A stretch of DNA of 32,062 bases from Clostridium puniceum (GTDB taxonomy: Bacteria; Bacillota; Clostridia; Clostridiales; Clostridiaceae): NCBI RefSeq assembly GCF_002006345.1, contig NZ_LZZM01000211.1:1-32062 (forward strand), read 5' to 3'. Of the stretch, positions 8,757 through 17,400 are shown piece after piece. A model generated the notes under the pieces. It was given only the letters and a program-made list of their open reading frames with translations, had not been told where the DNA came from and did not search any database. The position numbers and the translations under genes were made by a program. Numbering within the stretch: position 1 is the first letter of the stretch; each line of letters starts with the position of its first letter.

Positions 8757-8794
8757 AAAATAATGTATAAGATAGAATATTTCTACATTATTTT
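8757..8794. repeat. 11-bp inverted repeat in the GH2/exporter divergent region
   Basis: AAAATAATGTA (8757-8767) and TACATTATTTT (8784-8794) are perfect inverted repeats with a 16-base centre. The right arm sits over the -35 position of the rightward promoter candidate whose TATAAT is at 8806-8811. It may be an operator or the end signal of a divergent transcript. The rest of 8529-8930 shows nothing coding. Confidence 0.45.
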
Positions 8795-8805
8795 AATCTA
8801 TATGT

Positions 8806-8811
8806 TATAAT
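8806..8811 (+). promoter_or_regulatory. -10 element of the exporter operon (candidate)
   Basis: TATAAT occurs here with no good -35 (CTACAT 17 bases upstream). It would give a ~110-base leader before the exporter gene. That leader contains only a small TTTGG/CCAAA hairpin at 8824-8842. Tentative. Confidence 0.35.
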
Positions 8812-8930
8812 TAGACTGTTGCTTTTGGGCTTTAGGTCCAAATAATTAAAAGTTTTTAATACAAATTAAAATTTATTCGATAAAAATTTTCAAATAGAAA
8901 TTAACTAATGCAAAGGAGATCTAGATTTGT

Positions 8931-9686
8931 ATGGAAATTAAAAATGTAATCGATATCGCTCTTACTACTGGAGAAATATTATTAGCTAATGGAGCTGAAA
9001 ATTACCGTATAGAAGAAACAGTATCTAAAATTTGTTCATCTTACAACTTGGTTGGAGAATGTATAGCCATGTCGAATGGAATTTTGCTATTAATAGAAGA
9101 TTCTCATGGCGAGAAAACTACTTCTATGAAAAAAGTAAAGGACAAACATGTAGACTTATATAGAATAGAACTTATTAATTCTTTTTCAAGAAATCTTCAA
9201 ACAAATCCACTTTCTTATGAGGATGCCAAGAAACATTTAGATAAAATAAAAGATGCTCCTAATTTCACTATGAACGTACGAACTTTGGCAGCCTGTATGA
9301 CTGGATTTATTTATACACTATTTTTTAATGGATCTATACTAGATGGAATAGCATCTAGTATAATTTGTCTCATTACATACATTTTATTTGAGAAAATTTC
9401 ACAACTTGGATTTTTTCAATTTTTAGAATTTTATTTGGCAGGAGTTTTAATTGGAGGCGCAAGTATTTTTTCTCACCTTATAATTCCTACAATTAATCAG
9501 CATAATGTAATCACAGGAGCGATAATGATTTTACTTCCTGGAGTTGTATTAACAAATGGTATAAAAGATGTTCTTTGTGGAGATTTTTCAGCAGGAATTT
9601 CAAAATTTTGTGAAGCAATGATTGTTATTACAGCTGTAGGAGTTGGAATAGGAACTTCGTTATTTATTGGCTTGAAAGGAATATAA
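8931..9686 (+). CDS. ThrE/YjjP-type exporter, large subunit (DUF1212)
   Basis: This 251-residue protein starts with the family signature: TTGEILLANGAENYRIEETV near the N-terminus, then a cytosolic stretch to ~115. About five membrane segments follow, with glycine-rich patches such as LLPGVVLTNGIKD. This is the N-terminal half of ThrE-type threonine/serine exporters, which in many bacteria is split into a YjjP-like and a YjjB-like protein. The E. coli YjjP/YjjB pair has been linked to succinate export, so the cargo here is uncertain. AAAGGAGA precedes ATG by 11 bases, somewhat long. The next gene starts four bases after this stop, so the two form one operon and probably one complex. Confidence 0.85.
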   Translation: MEIKNVIDIALTTGEILLANGAENYRIEETVSKICSSYNLVGECIAMSNGILLLIEDSHGEKTTSMKKVKDKHVDLYRIELINSFSRNLQTNPLSYEDAKKHLDKIKDAPNFTMNVRTLAACMTGFIYTLFFNGSILDGIASSIICLITYILFEKISQLGFFQFLEFYLAGVLIGGASIFSHLIIPTINQHNVITGAIMILLPGVVLTNGIKDVLCGDFSAGISKFCEAMIVITAVGVGIGTSLFIGLKGI

Positions 9687-9690
9687 TTAT

Positions 9691-10140
9691 ATGATAATTA
9701 AAATGACTATCTTATCTTTTTTAGGAAGTGTATTCCCTGTTATATTATTTAATATTGATAGAAAAAAAATCATCTGGTGTGGACTAGCTGGTGCTATCGG
9801 ATGGATTGTTTACAGCCTAAGTCTTTCATTAACAAATAGTGAAATAATTAGTTCGTTTTTGGGTGCGTTTGCCGTAAATATTTATAGTGAATTTATGGCT
9901 AGAATAATAAAAACTCCTGCATCAATGTTTTATGTTCCAGGAATTTTCCCTCTAGTACCTGGTATAACTGCCTATAGCACTGTAATTTCTGTTGTTCAAA
10001 CTGATTTTACAATTGCTTTAAATAAGGGAATATTAACCTTAGCAATTGGCGGTGCTATAGCTTTTGGTATAATGTTATCATCAACTATAGTAAGATTAAT
10101 ATCTAATATTATGATTAAAACCTATTTAAAAAATAACTAA
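9691..10140 (+). CDS. YjjB-type exporter, small subunit (DUF3815)
   Basis: This 149-residue, almost wholly hydrophobic protein has four to five membrane segments. The hallmark PASMFYVPGIFPLVPG motif of the C-terminal half of ThrE exporters is near residues 75-90. It follows its partner by four bases, and its AAAGGA site lies within the end of that gene, so translation is probably coupled. It should combine with the upstream protein to form the membrane channel. A terminator follows directly. The transported amino acid or organic acid cannot be told. Confidence 0.83.
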   Translation: MIIKMTILSFLGSVFPVILFNIDRKKIIWCGLAGAIGWIVYSLSLSLTNSEIISSFLGAFAVNIYSEFMARIIKTPASMFYVPGIFPLVPGITAYSTVISVVQTDFTIALNKGILTLAIGGAIAFGIMLSSTIVRLISNIMIKTYLKNN

Positions 10141-10148
10141 TTTTTATA

Positions 10149-10200
10149 AAAAGTAGAAGATCATTAATTTTGTTAGATGAATTAATGACTTTTTACTTTT
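10149..10200 (+). terminator. Terminator after the exporter operon
   Basis: A 20-base stem with three mismatches (10149-10168 with 10181-10200) begins eight bases past the stop. The right arm is T-rich (GACTTTTTACTTTT) and acts as the U tract. The left arm is A-rich, so the hairpin could also stop the convergent rsuA-like transcript. Confidence 0.6.
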
Positions 10201-10349
10201 ATAATTTAATATTCTTAATCATGTATAAGTTTTAATTAATTTTCTATATTAAGCATATATAAATTACTAGACTATATAGTTTGTTTATTGAAATATATCT
10301 AATATAAAAATATTATAATTCTTTATTTACCAATTAACTTAATTTAACA

Positions 10350-11132
10350 TTATTTTTCAAATAGTTTTTGAATTTCTTCTTCTGTTAAAAAGCGATACTC
10401 ACCTTTTTTTAGTGATTCATCTAACATTAATCCTCCAATGGAAATTCTCTTTAAATATACTACATAACACCCAACAGCCTTTAACATACGCTTAACTTGA
10501 TGCTTACGCCCTTCTGAAATGGTTAAATATCCAGAAACAACGGGCTGATTGAAATTGTTTGAATCTATATTTTGTAAAATTCTAATATCCATTTCATTTT
10601 TTAAATCTTTATACCTACCACATTTTTGTACTTCTATTTTAGCAGGTTTGGTTAGTATTTCTCCTTTACTGATGTAAATTCCTCCCTGTAATTTTTTCTC
10701 ATCTTCCTCATCTAAAGTACCTAAAGCCCAGAAATAATAAGTTTTTTCAATGTGCTTTTGGGGGTACATTAGTTGATGTTCAAATTCCCCATCGTTAGTA
10801 AACAGTAACAAACCTTCCGTATCTTTGTCTAATCTTCCAACATGAAACACCCCATTCATATTAACATCATCAAAGAAATCAAATACCGTTTTATTAACTG
10901 CATCTTTTCTTGCAGTAATGCAGCCAGCAGGTTTATTAAACATATAATACACTTTTCCAGTATGAACAACTACTGTTCCAATATACTCAATAACATCTGA
11001 ACTTTCATTAATTTCTAAGGCCGGTTCTATTATTAACTCTCCATTTACCTTAACCATACCTTCTTTTATATAATTCCTAACTTCTTTCCTCCTTCCAACA
11101 TATGCTTCTGCTAAAAATTTATCTAATCTCAT
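10350..11132 (-). CDS. rsuA: RsuA-family rRNA pseudouridine synthase
   Basis: This 260-residue protein starts with an S4 RNA-binding domain (MRLDKFLAEA to ~50). Residues 63-68 give MFNKPAG, the usual entry to the RsuA/RluB fold. HVGRLDKDTEGLLLFTNDG (~97-115) carries the catalytic Asp at 102. HIEKTYYF and the GRKHQVKRM loop complete the family motifs. The enzyme converts a specific uridine of rRNA to pseudouridine. 16S U516 (RsuA) is more likely than a 23S site (RluB/E), but this is not certain from motifs. It is transcribed alone and convergent with the exporter operon. A GAGAGAAG site precedes the ATG. Confidence 0.8.
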   Translation of the reverse strand: MRLDKFLAEAYVGRRKEVRNYIKEGMVKVNGELIIEPALEINESSDVIEYIGTVVVHTGKVYYMFNKPAGCITARKDAVNKTVFDFFDDVNMNGVFHVGRLDKDTEGLLLFTNDGEFEHQLMYPQKHIEKTYYFWALGTLDEEDEKKLQGGIYISKGEILTKPAKIEVQKCGRYKDLKNEMDIRILQNIDSNNFNQPVVSGYLTISEGRKHQVKRMLKAVGCYVVYLKRISIGGLMLDESLKKGEYRFLTEEEIQKLFEK

Positions 11133-11365
11133 ATTATATCACTTCTCTCTTTAGTAAATTGATTTATTTGCTAATGTTGTAAATAAAAGTCATAAATTTA
11201 TAATCTGCTAGTATTAAATATTATTTTGCAACTTCTCCTAAAGCTAATAATCATATTAATAAATTTATCATACAAATTATTTAAATTAAATATAAATTAA
11301 ATTTTCACAGATATAATAAAATATTGGATTTAAATTTATGCAACTTTGATAGTTATTACATAAAT

Positions 11366-11399
11366 AAAAGTAATAAACTTTTTAGTGTTTATTACCTTT
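11366..11399 (-). terminator. Terminator-like hairpin beyond the nudC side
   Basis: AAAAGTAATAAAC (11366-11378) pairs with GTTTATTACCTTT (11387-11399) with one mismatch and an eight-base loop. Read leftward the stem ends in ACTTTT. It lies just past the ANT(6) remnant and would stop leftward transcripts from nudC before the rsuA-like gene. The rest of 11133-11453 shows nothing else. Confidence 0.5.
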
Positions 11400-11453
11400 A
11401 ATAAACTAAATCTTCAATTTTAAAATTTCCTGATTAATTAAATACAAATTTTA

Positions 11454-11775
11454 TTACATCTTTGAATAAATTTTAATCTTTCTTATATATTCTGTTACAT
11501 TAACATTCTCTTGCATCGGATAAGTATATCCTAAATTTTTAGCCACTTCTGTGCCTATTCTTCTTATGAATTTTCCTAATTTGAAGAGTACTTCCCACAT
11601 TTGTTCATAATCTGTAGTTGTATATAAATAAATTCATTATATATATTCTCTAGCAAGAATTTCTTGAACCATTTGCCACACTTTCCGATATTAATATTCT
11701 AATCATATTTTATTCCTATGTACAGGTATACGAGTTTATGTACAAAATCTAACAAAATTACATAAAACATGTTTT
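11454..11775 (-). pseudogene. Decayed aminoglycoside 6-adenylyltransferase (ANT(6)/AadK-like), C-terminal part
   Basis: Minus-strand translation gives LDFVHKLVYLYIGIKYD, then an in-frame TAG, then NINIGKCGKWFKKFLLENIYNEF. A frameshift follows near 11640, then TTTDYEQMWEVLFKLGKFI, RRIGTEVAKNLGYTYP, NVTEYIRKI and TAA at 11454-11456. The order 'WYIGIKT.F.V..GK..K...KYL....W', then 'DY..MW..LF...LF', then 'A..VA..LGF.YP...V..YL' is that of ANT(6)/AadK streptomycin adenylyltransferases. At least one stop, one frameshift and loss of the N-terminal nucleotidyltransferase core show it is non-functional. No intact neighbour suggests a resistance island. Confidence 0.6.
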
Positions 11776-11856
11776 ATTACTTCATTTTATTTTCTCATAT
11801 TTTAACTACTCCTTGAATGTTCTAATATTCATACATGATAGCGGATAAAAATTCGA

Positions 11857-12684
11857 TTACTTGTTTCTCTCAATAAACTCATCTATTATCTTTCTTGCAA
11901 GAGTAAATTTTTGAGGAATATTCGGAAAACTTTCTTTAGTAAACCAATCTGCATGTACTATTTCATTTCCATCAACATTTATTTCACCAGATTCATATTC
12001 AGCAAAAAAGCCAATCATTAATGAATTGGGGAATGACCACGGAGAGCTCATATGAAATTTAATGTTTTTTATTTTTATTCCAACTTCTTCAAATACCTCT
12101 CTCTTCACAGTACTTTTCAAATCTTCACCTGCTTCAACAAAACCGGCAATTAAGCTATACCTATTATTCTTAAATCCTCTATTATGGGCAAGAAGTATCT
12201 TATCTCCCTTTGTAACTGCAACTATTATTGCTGGACAAATTACTGGATACATTACGTTATTACAGCTTGGACAAACTTTAGCTAGTTCGTCCTTTTTATT
12301 TTCTGTTTTAGAACCACATTTTCCGCAAAATCTATGAGTTCTATCCCAATTTAATATTTGATTAGCTCTTCCTGCTGCTAAAAATACTTCTTCATCTATT
12401 GATTCTCCAAATTCATATAATGGTATTAACTTATAGTTCTCTGATAAATTAAATTTAAGAGATGCTTCTATACCAAAACAAGCGTATGTTCCTATTTTAC
12501 CTAGAAAAAATTCATTTTCATATTGTATATTTAACTCTTTAATTTCATCTAAATTAGGAATATTTATAGTGTTACCCTCTTTTTTAGCTAGTATACTTCC
12601 ATTAAAAAATGTAAAGTATAAATCACCGGCTTTACTTTTTTTAGATGTATTAGACACTATTTTAAATTTATTGTTCATATGCAT
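11857..12684 (-). CDS. nudC: NAD(+) diphosphatase / NAD-cap RNA hydrolase NudC
   Basis: This 275-residue Nudix enzyme has the NudC layout: an N-terminal beta domain, a four-cysteine zinc ribbon (C120, C123, C138, C141), then the Nudix domain. The Nudix box starts at GFVEAGE (181) and includes REVFEEVG (195-202), with all catalytic acids present. SSPWSFPNS (213-221) corresponds to the SQPWPFPxS signature that separates NADH pyrophosphatases from other Nudix proteins. NudC splits NAD(H) to NMN and AMP and removes NAD caps from RNA. AAGGA precedes two possible starts, ATG at 12684 (four bases away) and ATG at 12678 (ten bases away). The real start could be either. It is flanked by gene remnants. 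Confidence 0.9.
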   Translation of the reverse strand: MHMNNKFKIVSNTSKKSKAGDLYFTFFNGSILAKKEGNTINIPNLDEIKELNIQYENEFFLGKIGTYACFGIEASLKFNLSENYKLIPLYEFGESIDEEVFLAAGRANQILNWDRTHRFCGKCGSKTENKKDELAKVCPSCNNVMYPVICPAIIVAVTKGDKILLAHNRGFKNNRYSLIAGFVEAGEDLKSTVKREVFEEVGIKIKNIKFHMSSPWSFPNSLMIGFFAEYESGEINVDGNEIVHADWFTKESFPNIPQKFTLARKIIDEFIERNK

Positions 12685-12723
12685 TAATTCCTTTCGTTAT
12701 TTATAAATTTATGTATTAATTAA

Positions 12724-13125
12724 CTAAGATATATTTTCCGTAGAAAATACAATTCCATATTGTTTTCTTAATTCATCCATTATTTTAATTATTGAAAGTT
12801 ATTCCTCCAAAGTTATAACATTACATTCTAATTTACATTCTCTAAGACATTTTATAACTTCTTCTGTTTCTTTTGCATTAATATTAAATAACTTTTCACA
12901 CAATACAGCCTTTCCATTATTTAGACACAACAGAAGATTTTCTTTATTCGTATTATTATGTGTAGCTATGTATGCAATATATACTTCTTTATAACTATCA
13001 TAACACTTTTTGAATCCTAATTCGGTACAAATTCAGAAGCTTTTTCTATTCAACGATAAGCCACTGCATATAATTATGAATATTGTAAAATTTCTAATTC
13101 TTCTGCAAAACTATTATTTTTTGTA
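12724..13125 (-). pseudogene. Decayed Gfo/Idh/MocA-family oxidoreductase
   Basis: One minus-strand frame reads NSFAEELEILQ, stop, LYAVAYR, stop, IEKASEF, stop, then CYDSYKEVYIAYIATHNN, LLLCLNNGKAVLCEKLFNINAKETEEVIK and TAA at 12799-12801. This follows the Rossmann part of Gfo/Idh/MocA enzymes, where 'DVVYIATPHNLH...LCLNAGKHVLCEKPF' is the core block. A second piece, IMDELRKQYGIVFSTE ending at 12724, resembles the usual C-terminal tail 'MDEIRRQWGLKYP'. The ~200 residues normally between them are gone. So the gene carries three stops and an internal deletion. Identification is by motif only, but the match is long. Confidence 0.65.
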
Positions 13126-13142
13126 CTTTATTGTGTTAATTT

Positions 13143-14426
13143 TTACCAACTAGTCACTTCTATCGAAGAATTCTCATACTCATTTTCTTCACATAAACTT
13201 TTTCTAAAAGAATTAATAGTTATAAATAATATTAGTGCACAAATTGTTACACATATAGCTGTATCCACTTTATCAAGCAGGAGTCCAAATATCATCTGAC
13301 CTGCTGGAATAGCTACTATACAACAGGTACTCATTACAGAATTTACCCTTCCCATCATTTGCAATGGTACTTGTTGCTGAAAAATAGTACCTATTGTTAT
13401 ATTGGAAATTGTTGTTATCATGCTAATAATAAAACCTATTATTAGTATGCCAATGTATGGCATAAAATTATTGCTAAACAAATTTAAGCTATTACATTTA
13501 ACTATTGTTGCCAATATTCCAATTAATATAGATGAATTAAAAACACTTAAAAATAGAACTTTACCCATTTTATATTTTCTACTAACTTGACTTGCTATAA
13601 ATGGAGCTATAGTCATAGCTATAATAAACATTGATTCCATAATTCCATATTGTAAATCAGTTATTTTTAAAATCTGCTTTGATATAAATGTTACGCCTAA
13701 TCCTAACATTGGATTAAAAGCAAAATTAAGTATCAATGCTAAAACAATTATGTTGCGCATTAACTTTTTATTTTTTATAAATTGAATTCCTTCAGTAAAA
13801 TCTGATAAAAAGTATTGAATATCGAATTTTTCAGGCTGCTTATTTATTTTAGGTATATTTAGAAACATCTCGCTTATACCTGCTAAAATAAAACTAATCA
13901 AATTAGCAATAAGTATAATAAATAATCCATATGTTCCAAATAAAACCCCCGCTATAACAGGTGATGCTAAATTTCCCAAACTCATTACAAAAGAATCTAT
14001 TCCATTAGCCTCTAATAACTCGTCTCTTTTTATAATAGATGGAATAACAGTACTTATTGTTGGCATATATAATGATGATATCATAGACAAAATAATAGCT
14101 AGTATATATATCTGTGTTAAAGATATACCACCATTAATTTTAAAAATTATAGCATATATTCCTACTACAATACCATTAATAATATCTAAATATATTATCA
14201 TCTTTTTTCTATCAAACCAATCTGCAAATACTCCTGCTATAGGCCCAAGAAATATATTGGGAATTATAGCTATAGCCGATACAATTGCAAATTTTGTCGC
14301 CGAACCTGTTATTCTCAGTACATATAATGCTAGTGCAAAATTTTGCATTTGTGTACCTATTAAGGATATAAATTTTGCAAACATTAGTGTTGAAAAAGTT
14401 CTTTGATTTAGCAATTTTAAATTCAT
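13143..14426 (-). CDS. MFS efflux transporter, likely exporter of the NRPS product
   Basis: This 427-residue, ~12-helix major facilitator protein begins LNQRTFSTLMFAKFISLIGTQMQNFA. It has the loop 2-3 motif ADWFDRKK near residues 69-76 (GVFADWFDRKKM), and resembles macrolide-efflux or enterobactin-exporter type MFS pumps. Its SD lies only about 40 bases past the NRPS-2 stop on the same strand, so it is the last gene of the NRPS operon and the obvious candidate for peptide export or self-protection. A longer frame starts at a TTG (14441), but TGGAGGA seven bases before the ATG at 14424-14426 marks the real start. The cargo is inferred from context only. Confidence 0.83.
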   Translation of the reverse strand: MNLKLLNQRTFSTLMFAKFISLIGTQMQNFALALYVLRITGSATKFAIVSAIAIIPNIFLGPIAGVFADWFDRKKMIIYLDIINGIVVGIYAIIFKINGGISLTQIYILAIILSMISSLYMPTISTVIPSIIKRDELLEANGIDSFVMSLGNLASPVIAGVLFGTYGLFIILIANLISFILAGISEMFLNIPKINKQPEKFDIQYFLSDFTEGIQFIKNKKLMRNIIVLALILNFAFNPMLGLGVTFISKQILKITDLQYGIMESMFIIAMTIAPFIASQVSRKYKMGKVLFLSVFNSSILIGILATIVKCNSLNLFSNNFMPYIGILIIGFIISMITTISNITIGTIFQQQVPLQMMGRVNSVMSTCCIVAIPAGQMIFGLLLDKVDTAICVTICALILFITINSFRKSLCEENEYENSSIEVTSW

Positions 14427-14433
14427 ATTAAAT

Positions 14434-14440
14434 TCCTCCA
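14434..14440 (-). promoter_or_regulatory. Ribosome binding site fixing the MFS start
   Basis: TGGAGGA on the minus strand lies seven bases before ATG 14426. It overlaps the first codons of the longer TTG-initiated frame, ruling that start out. Confidence 0.7.
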
Positions 14441-14473
14441 AATGTGTATTTTTAAAATCAGTCTTTATTTAAT

Positions 14474-17400
14474 TTACCTAAATAATTGTTCTATATAATT
14501 TACCATTATTTCTACATTAGGATTTTTTAAAATAGTTCCATGATTTCCTGGAACTTCAATTACATCAAAAGTCTTACTAGTGTATTTGCTCCACTCATGA
14601 AAGTTCCTCTCAGAATCCTGCTCATCAGCTTTAAAAACTATTATAGGTATTGGCAAAGTCCCTTCTATTAATTTTGATTCTTTAAACATTCTTAGATTAT
14701 CAATATAAACATTAACGTATGAATCTAAAAATATTTCATCTAAACCTTCACCAACATTTATTTCTTTAAGTCTCTCTATGATAAATTTCTTTACTTCATC
14801 ATATCCATTTCGCTTTAATTCTTCTAATTCATTTTCATCCAATTGCAAATTTCCACCTAGGGTAGAAATAATTATAGATACTTTTAATTCTTCATTATCT
14901 ATATTGGAGTTTATATCCTCAGCAGAGTTATCACTAGGTGCAGAATCCATAATTACTAACCCCTTAGGTATTTTTCCTTGTTTAATTAACTCTAAAGAAA
15001 CTTTAAAAGCTAATGCTCCCCCTAAAGAATGTCCCCCAACATAATCAATACCTGATTTAAATACTTTACTAATAGCCCTTACATATGAATTAATAAGTTC
15101 CTCATCTTTTTTAAAGGTATTATAAAGTCCTTTAGATATTCTTGGATCTTCTATTGCATATATATCACCAATATTACTTAACTTATTAGCCATATCCATA
15201 TATCCAAGAGTTGTCCCTCCTGCAGGTGGAAGCAAAATTAAACTGCCTTTTTCACTATCTCCAGTTTTAAGCTTTGTTATAAATTTATCAACTACATCTA
15301 TTTTTTTATTATTTCTATATTGAATATAATCAGCTATTTTTGCAGCACTTTGACAGCTAAATACTGTTTTCAAATCAATATTAATGCCTTTCTTTTTAAG
15401 CTCATAAACCAGCCTTATGCTAATGATTGAATTTCCTCCTAATAGTGTAAATTCATCATCTGTACTAATGCAGTCTGCCTTAAATATACTCTTATACACA
15501 TCCACTATTATTCTTTCAATATCATTTCTAGGTGCTATATAAGTCTTAGCATGTACACCTTCATAATTTTCTGGCAATGCACTTCTGTTTACTTTTCCAT
15601 TATGAGTTACTGGCATTTTATCAATCTGTATAATATAACTTGGTACCATATATTCTGGCAATTCCTTTAAGATTTCGTTTTTTAGGGATATCACATCTAA
15701 TTCCATATTGGAAGTTATATAAGCACAAAGATACTTATCACCGTTCTGATCAATTTTATCTACTACAACTACCTCTTTTACATTCTCTAATTTTAAAAAT
15801 TGATTTTCTATTTCTCCTAATTCTATTCTAAATCCTCTTACTTTTACCTGATTATCTATTCTTCCTAAATATTCTAGATTTCCATTAGGTAACCATTTTG
15901 CTAAATCTCCTGTTCTATATATTTTTTTTCCTGGTTCAAAAGGATTATCCACAAATTTTTCGTGGGTAAGGTTCTCTTTATTTAAATATCCCCTTGATAC
16001 TCCAATCCCTCCTATGCATAATTCACCAACTACATTAACTGACAGTAGTTTCATATTATTATCTAATATATAACTTTTATAGTTATATATTGGTTTTCCA
16101 ATTGGTATACTATTAATTTTATCTAAATTGTTCTTAAAAATAATATATTCATTGCAATAAATTGTAGCTTCAGTTGGACCATATAAATTTATTAGTAAAA
16201 CATTTTTTACTTTCTCATAAAACTTGGAAGCTGTCTTTTTAGTTATGGCTTCACCAGCTACAAAAACATATTTTAATTTCGGAGCTATTATTTCATCATC
16301 TAAAGTATCTAAAAATATATTTAACATTGTTGGAACAAAATTCATGTGCGTTATATTGTATTTATTCATATAATATTTTATTTCAACTGGATCCTTCTCA
16401 TCTCCATTTTTACTTATTATTAATTTCCCTCCAAACCATCCAAATATTTCAGTTAAAGATACATCAAATACAAATGATGTTTTCATTAAATAAGCATCTT
16501 CTTTAGAAACTGGATAATTTTTATTTTGAGTCAGAATTAAATTTACCAAAGATTTTTGTTCTATCATAACACCTTTTGGTTTTCCTGTAGTTCCTGAAGT
16601 ATATATAACATATGCCAAAGTATCTGAACAGTTAACCTTGTCTAAATTACCATTTTCTTTTTTATATAGGTATTCATCTTCTATTTCTATTATTTCACCT
16701 GTATACTCTATGTTTTTTAATAATTTTTTCTGCTTTAATAATATATTTGCTTTGCTGTCCTCAAGCATATACTTTATTCTATCTTCTGGATATTCAGGAT
16801 CTATTGGAAGGTAAGCTCCACCAGCTTTTAAAATTCCTAATATTCCTATTATCATTTCTAAAGAGCGTTCTACCATTATTCCTACAATTTTTTCTGCTTC
16901 TACTCCTTTTTCCCTTAACACTCTTGCTAATGAATTTGCTCTTTCATTTAACTCTTTATAAGTTAGTTTATTTCCTTCAAAGATAATTGCTGTATCATTT
17001 GGCATCTTTTCTACATACTCTTCAAATATCTCATCTATTGTCTTTAAATCTGGATATTTTAATTCTGTATTATTAAAGTCAATTAATAGCTTATCCTTTT
17101 CCTTCTTACCTACTATTTCTATTTCAGATAACTTAATATCCGAATTATTTCCTATACAATTTAATATATTAAATAGATTATTTCCTATTGTTTTTACAGC
17201 CTCTGTGCTATAGATGTTGCCATTGTATAATATTTTTATACTCAGTTCATTTTGTAATCCTACAAGAAGTGCAAAATCATAATTAGTTTGTTCAAACGCC
17301 TCAAAATCCACAATATCAATTTCTGGTTTTTCTGATGCATCAGCATTAATTGACTCTTGGTCAATAGGATAATTTTCATATACTACAACGTGATTTATAA

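Noticed and set aside
8824..8842. Small TTTGG/CCAAA hairpin in the exporter leader as a possible riboswitch or T-box
   Set aside because: Only one five-base stem is present, with no conserved riboswitch core and no terminator/antiterminator pair.
10270..10290. ACTATATAGT palindrome downstream of the exporter terminator
   Set aside because: A ten-base AT palindrome is expected by chance in sequence this AT-rich.
14427..14441. TTG start for the MFS gene
   Set aside because: It overlaps the TGGAGGA ribosome site that serves ATG 14426.
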